From Pseudomonas corrugata (GTDB taxonomy: Bacteria > Pseudomonadota > Gammaproteobacteria > Pseudomonadales > Pseudomonadaceae): a stretch of 64,000 nucleotides of DNA. Location of the stretch: NCBI RefSeq assembly GCF_001269905.1, contig NZ_LHVK01000009.1, positions 1 through 64,000 on the forward strand, written 5' to 3'. Every line of letters begins with the position of its first letter. The first letter of the stretch is position 1. Position numbers and translations under genes: made by a program. The notes under the pieces were generated by a model that ran no database searches, was not told where the DNA came from, and worked only from the letters and a program-made list of their open reading frames with translations. Below are positions 24,842 to 34,597 of this stretch, piece by piece.

Positions 24842-26395
24842 ATGAAACTGATTGAACATGCCGATTCGCCCCGTTACATCCGCCTGCACGAGCGGGACAA
24901 TGTGGTGATCGTCGTCAATGACCAGGGTGTTCCGGCCGGGACCGAATTCCCGGACGGCCTGGTCACCGTGGACTTCGTGCCCCAGAGCCACAAGGTCACG
25001 CTGCAGGACATTCCCGAGGGCGGCGAGGTGATTCGCTATGGCCAGGTGATTGGCTACGCGTTGCAACCGATCCCCCATGGCAGTTGGGTCAAGGAAGACC
25101 AGTTGCGCATGCCCACCGCGCCACCGCTGGACAGCCTGCCGCTGTCCACCGACGTGCCGGCGGCCGATGCGCCGCTGGAGGGTTATACCTTCGAAGGCTA
25201 CCGTAACGCCGACGGTACCGTCGGCACGCGCAATATCCTGGGCATCACCACCACGGTGCAGTGCGTGACCGGGGTGCTGGATCATGCGGTCAAGCGCATC
25301 AAGGAAGAATTGCTGCCCAAGTACCCGAACGTTGATGACGTGGTGGCGCTGACCCACAGCTACGGCTGTGGCGTGGCGATCACCGCCACCGATGCGTACA
25401 TCCCGATTCGTACCGTGCGCAACCTGGCGCGCAACCCGAACCTGGGTGGCGAGGCGCTGGTGATCAGCCTGGGCTGTGAAAAATTGCAGGCCGGACAGGT
25501 GATGCACGAAAACGACAGCTCGGTTGACCTCAGCGAGCCATGGTTGTATCGCTTGCAGGACTCCAGCCACGGCTTCACCGAGATGATCGAACAGATCATG
25601 GCGTTGGCTGAAACCCGCCTGAAGAAACTCGACCAGCGTCGTCGCGAAACCGTGCCGGCTTCGGAGTTGATCCTGGGTATGCAGTGCGGTGGCAGCGATG
25701 CGTTTTCCGGCATCACCGCCAACCCGGCCCTGGGCTATGCCTCGGACCTGTTGTTGCGTGCCGGGGCGACGGTGATGTTCTCCGAGGTCACCGAAGTACG
25801 CGACGCCATCTACCTGCTGACGTCCCGGGCGCAAACCCGGGAGGTTGCCCAGGAGCTGGTGCGCGAGATGGACTGGTACGACCGTTACCTGGCCAAGGGC
25901 GAGGCGGATCGCAGTGCCAACACCACGCCGGGCAACAAAAAGGGCGGGCTGTCGAACATCGTTGAAAAGTCCCTGGGCTCGATCGTCAAATCCGGCAGCA
26001 GTGCGATCAGCGGCGTGCTCGGTCCGGGCGAGCGTTTCAAGCAAAAAGGCCTGATCTTCTGCGCCACGCCGGCCAGCGATTTTGTCTGCGGCACGCTGCA
26101 ATTGGCGGCGGGGATGAACCTGCACGTGTTCACCACCGGCCGTGGCACGCCTTACGGTTTGGCGATGGCTCCAGTGGTGAAGGTCTCGACCCGTACCGAA
26201 CTGGCCCAGCGCTGGCCCGACCTGATCGACATCGACGCCGGCCGGATTGCCACTGGCCGTGCCTCGATCGAAGAGTTGGGCTGGGAACTGTTCCACTATT
26301 ACCTTGATGTGGCCAGCGGCAAGAAGCAGACCTGGGCTGAACGGCACAAGCTGTACAACGACATCACCTTGTTCAACCCGGCGCCGATTACCTGA
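24842..26395 (+). CDS. garD: Galactarate dehydratase
   Basis: A 517-residue member of the UxaA/GarD hydro-lyase family. It has the N-terminal SAF-type domain (residues 1-95), a linker, and the catalytic domain starting at [17 protein letters not shown], with conserved Cys/His segments ([30 protein letters not shown]). It should convert D-galactarate to 5-keto-4-deoxyglucarate, the KdgD substrate, which completes the route galactarate to alpha-ketoglutarate. The start has GGAGCGG upstream, 13 nt after the transporter stop. No glucarate dehydratase (gudD) is present in the window. Confidence 0.88.
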   Translation: MKLIEHADSPRYIRLHERDNVVIVVNDQGVPAGTEFPDGLVTVDFVPQSHKVTLQDIPEGGEVIRYGQVIGYALQPIPHGSWVKEDQLRMPTAPPLDSLPLSTDVPAADAPLEGYTFEGYRNADGTVGTRNILGITTTVQCVTGVLDHAVKRIKEELLPKYPNVDDVVALTHSYGCGVAITATDAYIPIRTVRNLARNPNLGGEALVISLGCEKLQAGQVMHENDSSVDLSEPWLYRLQDSSHGFTEMIEQIMALAETRLKKLDQRRRETVPASELILGMQCGGSDAFSGITANPALGYASDLLLRAGATVMFSEVTEVRDAIYLLTSRAQTREVAQELVREMDWYDRYLAKGEADRSANTTPGNKKGGLSNIVEKSLGSIVKSGSSAISGVLGPGERFKQKGLIFCATPASDFVCGTLQLAAGMNLHVFTTGRGTPYGLAMAPVVKVSTRTELAQRWPDLIDIDAGRIATGRASIEELGWELFHYYLDVASGKKQTWAERHKLYNDITLFNPAPIT

Positions 26396-26409
26396 TCTGA
26401 CGTTGTCGT

Positions 26410-26519
26410 TGATCGTTCCCACGCTCTGCGTGGGAATGCAGCCAGGGACGCTCCGCGTCCCGAGAGCCGAACGCGGAGCGTCCGTTGAGGCATTTCCACG
26501 CAGAGCGTGGGAACGATCA
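26410..26519. repeat. GTTCCCACGCTC-type foldback repeat
   Basis: Arms TGATCGTTCCCACGCTCTGC / GCAGAGCGTGGGAACGATCA enclose GGACGCTCCGCGTCC and CGCGGAGCGTCC segments. The whole unit of about 110 bp is a nested palindrome just after garD and may also end that operon. Confidence 0.8.
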
Positions 26520-26575
26520 GTGGGAAAGTGGCTTATTATTAGCCACCTAACGACACCCCTCTCAAGGTCCCCGGC

Positions 26576-27517
26576 ATGCTGGCAATTTTCCTCGAAACCC
26601 TGAACATCACCGCGCCGGTGTTTGCCATGCTGTTTCTGGGGGTGTTGCTCAAGCGCATAGGCTGGATCAACGACAATTTCATCCACATCGCCTCGTCCCT
26701 GGTGTTCAACGTCACCATGCCGGCGCTGTTGTTCCTCGGCATCCTCCATGCCGACCTGCATGCGGCGCTGCAGCCGGACCTGCTGATCTATTTCTCCGTC
26801 GCCACCCTGGTGAGCTTCGCCATGGCCTGGGGCTGGGCGATCTGGCGTTGCCCGTGGGAAGATCGCGGCATCTATACCCAAGGGGCGTTTCGTGGCAATA
26901 ACGGGGTCATCGGCCTGGCGCTGGCGGCGAGCATGTATGGCGACTATGGGATTTCCCTGGGGGCGATCCTCGCAGCGCTGGTGATCCTGTTCTACAACAC
27001 GTTGTCGACCATCGTGCTGGCGGTCTACAGCCCGGTGATCAAGTCCGACCCGTGGAGCATCTGCAAAAGTGTGTTCAGCAACCCGCTGATTATCAGCGTG
27101 ATCATTGCCGCGCCGTTCGCCTATTGGCAGATCGGCCTGCCGCACTGGTTCGAGACGTCAGGCAAGTACCTCGCGCAGATGACCTTGCCCCTGGCGCTGA
27201 TCTGCATCGGCGGTACGCTGTCGCTGGCGGCGTTGCGCAAGAGTGGCAAGATGGCCATGAGTTCGAGCCTGGTGAAGATGGTCGGCCTGCCGGTGCTGAC
27301 CACCCTGGGCGCCTGGCTCTGGGGCTTTCGCGGGGCGGAATTGGGGATTCTGTTCCTGTACTTCGGCAGCCCGACTGCCGCCGCCAGCTTCGTCATGGCC
27401 CGTGCCGCCGATGGCAACCATGAGCTGGCGGCGGCGATCATCGTCATCACCACGTTGATGGCGGCGATCACCACCAACCTGGGGATCTTTGTGTTGCAGT
27501 GGGGTGGGTGGATCTAG
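26576..27517 (+). CDS. AEC-family (auxin efflux carrier-like) transporter
   Basis: A 313-residue inner-membrane protein with about ten spans and the AEC pattern: an N-terminal five-span half (FLETLNITAPVFAMLFLGVL; VFNVTMPALLF), a central loop, and a C-terminal half (ALICIGGTLSLAALRKSG; GSPTAAASFVMARA). Bacterial members move small organic acids such as malate or malonate; the substrate here is unknown. Its position after the aldarate operon hints at an organic acid, but a repeat separates them. Confidence 0.85.
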   Translation: MLAIFLETLNITAPVFAMLFLGVLLKRIGWINDNFIHIASSLVFNVTMPALLFLGILHADLHAALQPDLLIYFSVATLVSFAMAWGWAIWRCPWEDRGIYTQGAFRGNNGVIGLALAASMYGDYGISLGAILAALVILFYNTLSTIVLAVYSPVIKSDPWSICKSVFSNPLIISVIIAAPFAYWQIGLPHWFETSGKYLAQMTLPLALICIGGTLSLAALRKSGKMAMSSSLVKMVGLPVLTTLGAWLWGFRGAELGILFLYFGSPTAAASFVMARAADGNHELAAAIIVITTLMAAITTNLGIFVLQWGGWI

Positions 27518-27540
27518 CTGCTGTGGTGTTCTTCAGATCC

Positions 27541-27627
27541 AATCGCGAGCAGGCTCGCTCCCACATTCGATCGCATTCCTTCTGAAGAAACCCGATCCAC
27601 TGTGTGCGAGCCTGCTCGCGATGGCGC
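27541..27627. repeat. Inverted REP pair (REPIN)
   Basis: ATCGCGAGCAGGCTCGCTCC followed by the inverse GTGCGAGCCTGCTCGCGATG, 35 bp apart, between convergent genes. Confidence 0.85.
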
Positions 27628-27654
27628 CAGTCCATACAGCCCAAATCCCGCGTT

Positions 27655-28035
27655 TCACTCCGACTTCTGATACGCCTCGATCACTTCCTGCGCCGCCCGA
27701 AACGCATCGATCGCCGCCGGCACCCCGGCATACACCGCGCAATGCAACAACGCTTCGCGAATCTCCTCCACCGTGCAGCCGTTGTTCAGCGCACCACGCA
27801 CATGGCCTTTGAGTTCCTGCGGGCATTTGAGGGCGGTGAGGGCGGCAAGCGTGATCAGGCTGCGGGTTTTCAGCGGCAGGCCTTCGCGGCTCCAGACGCT
27901 GCCCCAGGCATGTTCATTGACGAAATCCTGCAGAGGCTGGGTGAATTCGGTGGCGTTGCCCAGGGCGCGGTCGACGAATGCGTCGCCCATCACCTGGCGA
28001 CGCATGTCCAGGCCGGTCTTTGGAGTGTCGGTCAT
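27655..28035 (-). CDS. Carboxymuconolactone decarboxylase-family protein
   Basis: A 126-residue all-helical protein with the CMD pattern RSLITLAALTALKCPQELKGHVRGALNNGCT and EIREALLHCAVYAGVPAAID. It lacks the CxxC redox motif of AhpD and resembles the PcaC type, but no other protocatechuate genes are nearby, so a decarboxylase role is unproven. Its ATG (28035) overlaps the antiporter stop (28032) as ATGA, indicating translational coupling. Confidence 0.85.
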   Translation of the reverse strand: MTDTPKTGLDMRRQVMGDAFVDRALGNATEFTQPLQDFVNEHAWGSVWSREGLPLKTRSLITLAALTALKCPQELKGHVRGALNNGCTVEEIREALLHCAVYAGVPAAIDAFRAAQEVIEAYQKSE

Positions 28036-29126
28036 GGCAAATCCCTCTTGTGGTGTTGGCGGCGCCAGGCGCGCACGGAGGTGAACAGCAAGAATACGAG
28101 CAGGACCGGCAGCACGTAGAACAGCATCAGCCGTTCCAGTTGGCCAGCCAGGGGCATGCCGGTGGTAAACGACATCACGTGCAGCCCATAGGCCAGGTAC
28201 AAGCCCAGGAGCAACAAGCCTTCGGCGCGGGTGACCCGGTAGCCGGAATAGAACACCGGCAGGCACAGCACCGCCACGCCGAGCATCACCGGCAGGTCGA
28301 AGTCCAGCGCGTTCGGCGAAACCGAAAGCGGCGTCGGTGCGAGGAGGGCGGTCACCCCGAGCACCCCCAGCAGGTTGAACAGGTTGCTGCCGATCACGTT
28401 GCCCACCGCGATGTCGCGCTGGCCCCGCAGAGCGGCGATCAGTGAGGTCGCAAGCTCCGGTAATGAGGTGCTGACGGCGACGATGGTCAGGCCGATGATA
28501 CGTTCCGAAAGCCCCAGGTCGGTGGCGACCTCCACCGCCGCGCCCAGCAGCAGATGTCCGGCAAAAATCAGCAGCGCCAGACCCGCTGCGATCATCGACA
28601 GGCTCTTGAGCCAGGACGCCGGTGTCACTTTGACCGCTACGGCATGGGGACGCCCGGAGTGCCGTGACTGACGCAGCAACAAGCCCAGGTACACCGCCAG
28701 GGCGATCAGGAGCAGCACGCCGTCCAACCGCGTCAGCTCTTCGTTCCAGGCCAGCACGAACACCAACAGGCTGGCGCCGATCATCAGGGGGATGTCCAGG
28801 CGCACCAGTTGGCGCGAGACCCGCAACGGAATGATCAGCGCCGACAGGCCGAGGGTCACGAGAATGTTGAAGATACCGCTGCCGATCACGCTGCCCACGG
28901 CAATGTCGGCGTTCTGCGTCAGGGTCGCTTGCAGGCTGACGGCCATTTGTGGCGCGCTGCTGCCGAAGGCGACGACGCTCAGGCCGATGATCAGGGGGCG
29001 TACTTGCAAGCGCGCTGCCAAGCCGACAGCGGCCCGCACCAGCAATTCGGCGCCGGCAATCAGCAACAGCAGGCCACCGAACAGTTCGATCAGGCTGAAA
29101 AGCGGTAAAGCGGCGAGTAGGGAAAT
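28032..29126 (-). CDS. Na+/Ca2+ exchanger-family antiporter (YrbG-like)
   Basis: A membrane antiporter with about ten spans and two alpha-repeats: GSSAPQMAVSLQATL with VIGSGIFN, and STSLPELATSLIAAL with VIGSNLFN. Repeat 2 keeps the ion-binding Glu (PEL) but repeat 1 has Gln (PQM). The only ATG-initiated reading (29216) runs 74 nt into the upstream rlpA-like gene. An ATT codon at 29126, with GGAG 7 nt upstream, gives 364 residues starting ISLLAALPLF and a clean 16-nt gap; I chose it. A CTG at 29093 is an alternative. Confidence 0.8.
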   Translation of the reverse strand: MSLLAALPLFSLIELFGGLLLLIAGAELLVRAAVGLAARLQVRPLIIGLSVVAFGSSAPQMAVSLQATLTQNADIAVGSVIGSGIFNILVTLGLSALIIPLRVSRQLVRLDIPLMIGASLLVFVLAWNEELTRLDGVLLLIALAVYLGLLLRQSRHSGRPHAVAVKVTPASWLKSLSMIAAGLALLIFAGHLLLGAAVEVATDLGLSERIIGLTIVAVSTSLPELATSLIAALRGQRDIAVGNVIGSNLFNLLGVLGVTALLAPTPLSVSPNALDFDLPVMLGVAVLCLPVFYSGYRVTRAEGLLLLGLYLAYGLHVMSFTTGMPLAGQLERLMLFYVLPVLLVFLLFTSVRAWRRQHHKRDLP

Positions 29127-29142
29127 GGCTGGGCTCCGTCTA

Positions 29143-29520
29143 TCAATCGTCGAGGGCTTGCACACGTACCCGCGCGGTGCCGCTGCGCAACATGCCCAAT
29201 TGCTCGGCGGCTTCACGGGACACGTCGATCAGCCGGCCCCGAGTATAGGGGCCGCGGTCGTTGATACGGACCACGACACTGTCATTGTTGCCCAGGTTGG
29301 TGATTTTCACCCGTGTGCCGAACGGCAACTGGCGATGGGCGGCAGTCAGGCTGTGCTGGTCGAAACGCTCGCCACTGGCGGTGCGCTTGCCGTGGTGCCG
29401 GGCGCCGTAATAGGAGGCCACGCCCGTCTGGTCGTAGCCGTGTGGGTCGACCGTCCCGCTCTGGCTGGCGCAACCGGCCAACAGGGACAGCAGGGCGCAG
29501 GCGCCGAGGAGACGCTTCAT
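29143..29520 (-). CDS. RlpA-like septal ring lipoprotein
   Basis: A 125-residue lipoprotein with signal MKRLLGACALLSLLAGC, where the lipobox LAGC gives Cys17 as the lipidation site. The double-psi beta-barrel domain contains GVASYYGARHHGKRTASGE, LPFGTRVKITNL and VVVRINDRGPYTRGRLIDVS, with the catalytic-type Asp. It lacks the C-terminal SPOR domain of full RlpA, so septal targeting via denuded glycan is unlikely; a lytic-transglycosylase-like role is inferred from the fold. Confidence 0.88.
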   Translation of the reverse strand: MKRLLGACALLSLLAGCASQSGTVDPHGYDQTGVASYYGARHHGKRTASGERFDQHSLTAAHRQLPFGTRVKITNLGNNDSVVVRINDRGPYTRGRLIDVSREAAEQLGMLRSGTARVRVQALDD

Positions 29521-29542
29521 AGAAGGATTGTCCGAGACAAAT

Positions 29543-29657
29543 GTGGGAGCGAGCCAGTGGGAGCAAAGCTTGCTCGCGATGAACGATAACGCAATCTTCT
29601 GACGGATCGAGGTGCTTTCATCGCGAGCAAGCTTTGCTCCCACAGATTCGCTCCCAC
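29543..29657. repeat. Inverted REP pair
   Basis: GTGGGAGCAAAGCTTGCTCGC and its inverse, each flanked by an extra partial GTGGGAGCGAG copy, between the rlpA-like gene and gatB. Nearly identical to the pair at 42407. Confidence 0.85.
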
Positions 29658-29699
29658 AGGGGAGAGTGGAGCCAGATTGAAAGACTGGCCCCATGGCCG

Positions 29700-31145
29700 T
29701 CAGCCCTCGAGCTTGCTTTTGAGCAGTTCGTTGACCTGTTGCGGGTTGGCCTTGCCCTTGGAGGCTTTCATGGCCTGGCCGACGAAGAAGCCGAACATCT
29801 TGCCGCGCTTGGCTTCATCCGCCGCACGGTATTGTTCGACCTGTTCGGCGTTGGCTGCGAGCATTTCATCAAGTACGGCAGAAATGGCACCGGTGTCGGT
29901 GACCTGCTTCAAGCCGCGCTTTTCGATGATCTCGTCGGCGCTGCCTTCGCCATTGGCCATGGCTTCGAAGACCATCTTGGCGATCTTGCCGGAGATGGTA
30001 TTGTCCTTGATCCGCAACAGCATGCCGCCCAACTGCTCGGCCGACACCGGCGACTCGTCGATTTCCAGCCCCTGCTTGTTCAGCAGGCTGCCTAGTTCGA
30101 CCATCACCCAGTTGGCCGCCAGCTTGGCGTCGCCGCCGATGCCGACGACTTTTTCAAAGTAATCGGCTTGTTCGCGGCTGGTGGCCAGGACGTTGGCGTC
30201 GTAGCTCGACAGCCCGAACTGCGCCTGGAAGCGCTCGCGTTTCTGTGGTGGCAGTTCCGGCAGGGTGGCCCGCACGTCATCGAGGAACGAGTCTTCGATC
30301 ACCACCGGCAGCAGGTCCGGGTCGGGGAAGTAGCGGTAGTCGTTGGCTTCTTCCTTGCTGCGCATCGGACGGGTCTCGTCCTTGTTCGGGTCGTACAGGC
30401 GGGTCTGCTGGATGACCTTGCCACCGTCCTCGATCAGTTCGATCTGGCGCTGGATCTCGCTGTTGATCGCCTTCTCGATGAAGCGGAACGAGTTGACGTT
30501 CTTGATCTCGCAGCGCGTGCCGAATTCGGCCTGGCCCTTGGGCCGGATCGATACGTTGCAGTCGCAGCGCAGCGAGCCTTCGGCCATGTTGCCGTCGCAG
30601 ATGCCCAGGTAGCGCACCAGTGCGTGGATTGCCTTGACGTAGGCCACGGCTTCCTTGGCACTGCGCATGTCCGGTTCGGAGACGATTTCCAGCAGCGGCG
30701 TGCCGGCACGGTTCAGGTCGATGCCGGTGGCGCCGTTGAACTCTTCGTGCAGGCTCTTGCCGGCGTCTTCTTCCAGGTGCGCCCGGGTGATGCCGACACG
30801 CTTGACCGTGCCGTCTTCCAGGGCGATGTCCAGGTGGCCCTTGCCGACAATCGGCAGTTCCATCTGGCTGATCTGGTAGCCCTTGGGCAGGTCCGGGTAG
30901 AAGTAGTTCTTGCGGGCGAACACGTTGTGCTGGCCGATCTCGGCGTCAATCGCCAGGCCGAACATCACCGCCATGCGCACCGCTTCGGCGTTGAGCACCG
31001 GCAGCACACCAGGCATGCCCAGGTCGACCAGGCTGGCCTGGGTGTTGGGCTCGGAGCCGAACGTGGTGGAACTGCCGGAAAAGATTTTCGACCGGGTGGT
31101 GAGCTGGGTGTGAATCTCCAGCCCGATCACGACTTCCCATTGCAT
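29700..31145 (-). CDS. gatB: Asp/Glu-tRNA amidotransferase subunit B
   Basis: A 481-residue subunit of the GatCAB amidotransferase, which converts misacylated Asp-tRNA(Asn) and/or Glu-tRNA(Gln) to the amide form. It starts [20 protein letters not shown]. The cradle domain holds [23 protein letters not shown] and LLEIVSEPD, and the C-terminal helical YqeY-like domain ([11 protein letters not shown]) binds tRNA. GAGGAG precedes the ATG. It is separated from gatA by a 138-bp foldback element, unusual inside this operon. Confidence 0.96.
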   Translation of the reverse strand: MQWEVVIGLEIHTQLTTRSKIFSGSSTTFGSEPNTQASLVDLGMPGVLPVLNAEAVRMAVMFGLAIDAEIGQHNVFARKNYFYPDLPKGYQISQMELPIVGKGHLDIALEDGTVKRVGITRAHLEEDAGKSLHEEFNGATGIDLNRAGTPLLEIVSEPDMRSAKEAVAYVKAIHALVRYLGICDGNMAEGSLRCDCNVSIRPKGQAEFGTRCEIKNVNSFRFIEKAINSEIQRQIELIEDGGKVIQQTRLYDPNKDETRPMRSKEEANDYRYFPDPDLLPVVIEDSFLDDVRATLPELPPQKRERFQAQFGLSSYDANVLATSREQADYFEKVVGIGGDAKLAANWVMVELGSLLNKQGLEIDESPVSAEQLGGMLLRIKDNTISGKIAKMVFEAMANGEGSADEIIEKRGLKQVTDTGAISAVLDEMLAANAEQVEQYRAADEAKRGKMFGFFVGQAMKASKGKANPQQVNELLKSKLEG

Positions 31146-31168
31146 GTGTTTCTCCTCAGAAGTCTTAT

Positions 31169-31306
31169 CAGGGGATTTTGAAACGTCGCGAGCGAAGGTG
31201 AGGCAAGGCGAAAACTGGTGAGAAAGCGGAGTTGACTGTAGTCAATGAGCATTTCGAACCAGTTTTCAACGCAGCATTACCGAGCGCAGCAGTTTCAAAA
31301 CCCCTG
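31169..31306. repeat. Covarying foldback element, copy 1
   Basis: Outer arms CAGGGGATTTTGAAAC (31169-31184) and GTTTCAAAACCCCTG (31292-31306); middle stem GAAAACTGGT/ACCAGTTTTC (31210-31219/31258-31267); terminal stem TTGAC-TGTA-GTCAA (31232-31245). Conserved single strands AGGCAAGGC and AACGCAGCAT flank the middle stem. The right outer arm contains the last codons and stop of gatA. Confidence 0.75.
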
Positions 31307-32746
31307 AGGGGTGCGGGTGTGCCAGTCAGTGTTCAACTGATACTGGTGAGCCACGTTGAGCAGGCGGCCTTCCTGGAAGTACGGCGCGAGCAACTGCACG
31401 CCCACCGGCAGGCCATCGACGAAACCGGCCGGCATGGACAGGCCCGGCAAACCGGCGAGGTTGGCGGTGATGGTGTAGACGTCTTCCAGGTAGGCAGCGA
31501 CCGGGTCGCTGTTCTTGGCGCCGAGTTTCCAGGCCGGGTTCGGCGTGGTCGGGCCGAGGATGATGTCGACCTCGTTGAAGGCGGCCATGAAGTCGTTCTT
31601 CACCAGGCGGCGGATTTTCTGCGCCTTGAGGTAGTAGGCGTCGTAATAGCCGGCGGACAGCGCGTAAGTCCCGACCATGATCCGCCGCTGCACTTCGGCG
31701 CCGAAGCCTTCGCCACGGGAGCGCTTGTACAGGTCGATCAGGTTTTCCGGGTTTTCGCAGCGATAGCCGAAGCGTACGCCATCGAAACGCGAGAGGTTCG
31801 ACGAGGCCTCCGCCGGGGCGATCACGTAATAGGCCGGAATCGCGTGCTGCATGTTCGGCAGGCTGATTTCCTTGACCACCGCGCCGAGCTTTTCCAGTTC
31901 CTTGACGCTGTTGTGGATCAGGTCGGCAATGCGCGGGTCGAGGCCGGCGCCGAAATATTCCTTCGGCACGCCGATACGCAGGCCTTGCAGCGAGCCGTTG
32001 AGGCCGGCGCTGTAGTCTGGCACCGGTTCATCGATGCTGGTGGAGTCGTTCGGGTCGAAGCCGGCCATGCCTTGCAGCAACAGTGCGCAATCTTCGGCGG
32101 TGCGCGCCAATGGGCCGCCCTGGTCGAGACTGGAGGCGTAGGCAATCATGCCCCAACGCGACACGCGACCGTAGGTGGGCTTGAGGCCGGTGAGGTTGGT
32201 GAAGGCCGCGGGCTGGCGAATCGAGCCGCCGGTGTCGGTAGCGGTAGCGGCCGGCAGCAGGCGCGCAGCCACGGCAGCGGCGGAACCGCCGGACGAACCG
32301 CCCGGTACGTGTTCCAGGTTCCAGGGGTTCTTCACCGCGCCGTAGTAGCTCGACTCGTTGGCCGAACCCATGGCGAATTCGTCCATGTTGGTCTTGCCCA
32401 GGGTCACAGCGCCGGCAGCGGCCAGCTTGGCGACCACGGTGGCGTCGTAAGGAGCCTTGAAGTTGTCGAGCATCTTCGAGCCGCAGCTGGTGCGGATGCC
32501 TTGGGTGCAGAACAGGTCCTTGTGAGCGATCGGCGCGCCGAGCAGGGCGCCGCCTTCACCGTTGGCGCGGCGGGCGTCGGCCGCCTTGGCCTGGCTCAGG
32601 GCCAGGTCTTCGGTCACGCTGATGAAGCTGTTGAGCTGCGGGTCGAGCTGGGCGATACGCGCCAGCAGGGTTTTGGTCAGCTCTTCGGAGGAAAACTTTT
32701 TATCGGCGAGTCCGCGGGCGATCTCGGCCAGTGTCATGTGATGCAT
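31295..32746 (-). CDS. gatA: Asp/Glu-tRNA amidotransferase subunit A
   Basis: A 483-residue amidase-signature enzyme that releases ammonia from glutamine for GatB. The Ser-cis-Ser-Lys triad is present: Lys in [11 protein letters not shown], and both serines in [13 protein letters not shown] and [15 protein letters not shown]. Its last residues (PQGF) and stop lie within the outer arm of the foldback repeat, so the repeat may have set the C-terminus. It lies 16 nt downstream of gatC. Confidence 0.96.
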   Translation of the reverse strand: MHHMTLAEIARGLADKKFSSEELTKTLLARIAQLDPQLNSFISVTEDLALSQAKAADARRANGEGGALLGAPIAHKDLFCTQGIRTSCGSKMLDNFKAPYDATVVAKLAAAGAVTLGKTNMDEFAMGSANESSYYGAVKNPWNLEHVPGGSSGGSAAAVAARLLPAATATDTGGSIRQPAAFTNLTGLKPTYGRVSRWGMIAYASSLDQGGPLARTAEDCALLLQGMAGFDPNDSTSIDEPVPDYSAGLNGSLQGLRIGVPKEYFGAGLDPRIADLIHNSVKELEKLGAVVKEISLPNMQHAIPAYYVIAPAEASSNLSRFDGVRFGYRCENPENLIDLYKRSRGEGFGAEVQRRIMVGTYALSAGYYDAYYLKAQKIRRLVKNDFMAAFNEVDIILGPTTPNPAWKLGAKNSDPVAAYLEDVYTITANLAGLPGLSMPAGFVDGLPVGVQLLAPYFQEGRLLNVAHQYQLNTDWHTRTPQGF

Positions 32747-32762
32747 GAGAGGCTCTTTCCCT

Positions 32763-33050
32763 TTAGTCGATGACTTTCGGAACCAGGTACAGGCCGTTTT
32801 CGACCGCTGGCGCGATGGACTGGTAGGCCTCGCGGTTATCGGGTTCGGTCACGACGTCGGCGCGCAGGCGCTGGCTGGCTTCCAGTGGGTGGGCCAGCGG
32901 TTCGATACCGTCGGTATTGACCGCCTGCATCTCGTCGACCAGCCCCAGAATGCTGTTCAGGGCAGAAGTGATGTGTGGAAGATCGGCTTCATTGAGGCCC
33001 AGGCAGGCCAGATGAGCGATTTTTTCCACGTCGGAGCGTTCAAGCGCCAT
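32763..33050 (-). CDS. gatC: Asp/Glu-tRNA amidotransferase subunit C
   Basis: A 95-residue subunit that wraps around and stabilises GatA-GatB. The family N-terminus is [45 protein letters not shown] is diagnostic. First gene of the gatCAB operon, divergent from mreB. TGGAGAA precedes the ATG. Confidence 0.95.
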   Translation of the reverse strand: MALERSDVEKIAHLACLGLNEADLPHITSALNSILGLVDEMQAVNTDGIEPLAHPLEASQRLRADVVTEPDNREAYQSIAPAVENGLYLVPKVID

Positions 33051-33131
33051 GGGATTCTCCAGTGGAAAACAGAACGGACGCAGTCTGTCCGTGTGTTAGA
33101 TTGTCGGAACACTACCGCATTTCTACGGTCC

Positions 33132-33291
33132 AGTGCCCTGTATCACAAGTACTGTTCTTTTTTGACGGCGTCCATTGCCGTCATGCTGCGTTGCCGCTTC
33201 TCGCCATAGCGGGCTATGACTCGTCGCGGCGCCTTGCCTGACGACAATAGCCACTCGTCAAAAAAGGAACGTATTTGCGAAACAGGGCACT
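33132..33291. repeat. Covarying foldback element, copy 2
   Basis: In inverse orientation to the other copies. Long outer arms begin AGTGCCCTGT (33132) and end ACAGGGCACT (33291) and carry inner TTTTTTGACG/CGTCAAAAAA; middle stem GCCGC/GCGGC (33193-33197/33226-33230); terminal stem CATAG-CGGG-CTATG (33205-33218). Core strands GCCTTGCCTGAC and ATGCTGCGTT match the other copies in reverse. It fills much of the 371-bp gatC-mreB spacer; I see no gene in the rest (33051-33131, 33292-33421), which must hold both promoters. Confidence 0.75.
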
Positions 33292-33409
33292 TGCCGCGAT
33301 TGTAGGGTTTGGTGCACGGAAAAGCGGCCAATTTAACATATTGGCGCCTTGCCCAAAATCCCTGTCGTTGTTAGAGTTTGCCGCACTTTTTTACCCACGC
33401 GTTGCCTAG

Positions 33410-34459
<1,050 letters not shown>

Positions 34460-34488
34460 GTCTCGCCGGGTCCATGTTGTTCGCTTCC

Positions 34489-34512
34489 GGGCAGCACTTT
34501 GCAGTGCTGCCC
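34489..34512 (+). terminator. Hairpin between mreB and mreC
   Basis: GGGCAGCACT-TTGC-AGTGCTGCCC is a perfect 10-bp stem followed by GTTGCCGTTTATCTTCTG, only weakly T-rich. Likely partial terminator. Confidence 0.65.
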
Positions 34513-34597
34513 GTTGCCGTTTATCTTCTGTCATTCGTATCCAGGCCGGTTTGATGCCGTATGAATAAAGAGAACATTTGCCTGGGAGGAGCGGCTT

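Noticed and set aside
24770-27145. 791-residue minus-strand open frame across garD
   Set aside because: Shadow of garD and the AEC gene; low-complexity His/Gln/Arg-rich composition typical of antisense frames.
29126-29216. ATG-initiated N-terminal extension of the antiporter
   Set aside because: Lies within the rlpA-like coding sequence and does not look like a membrane-protein N-terminus.
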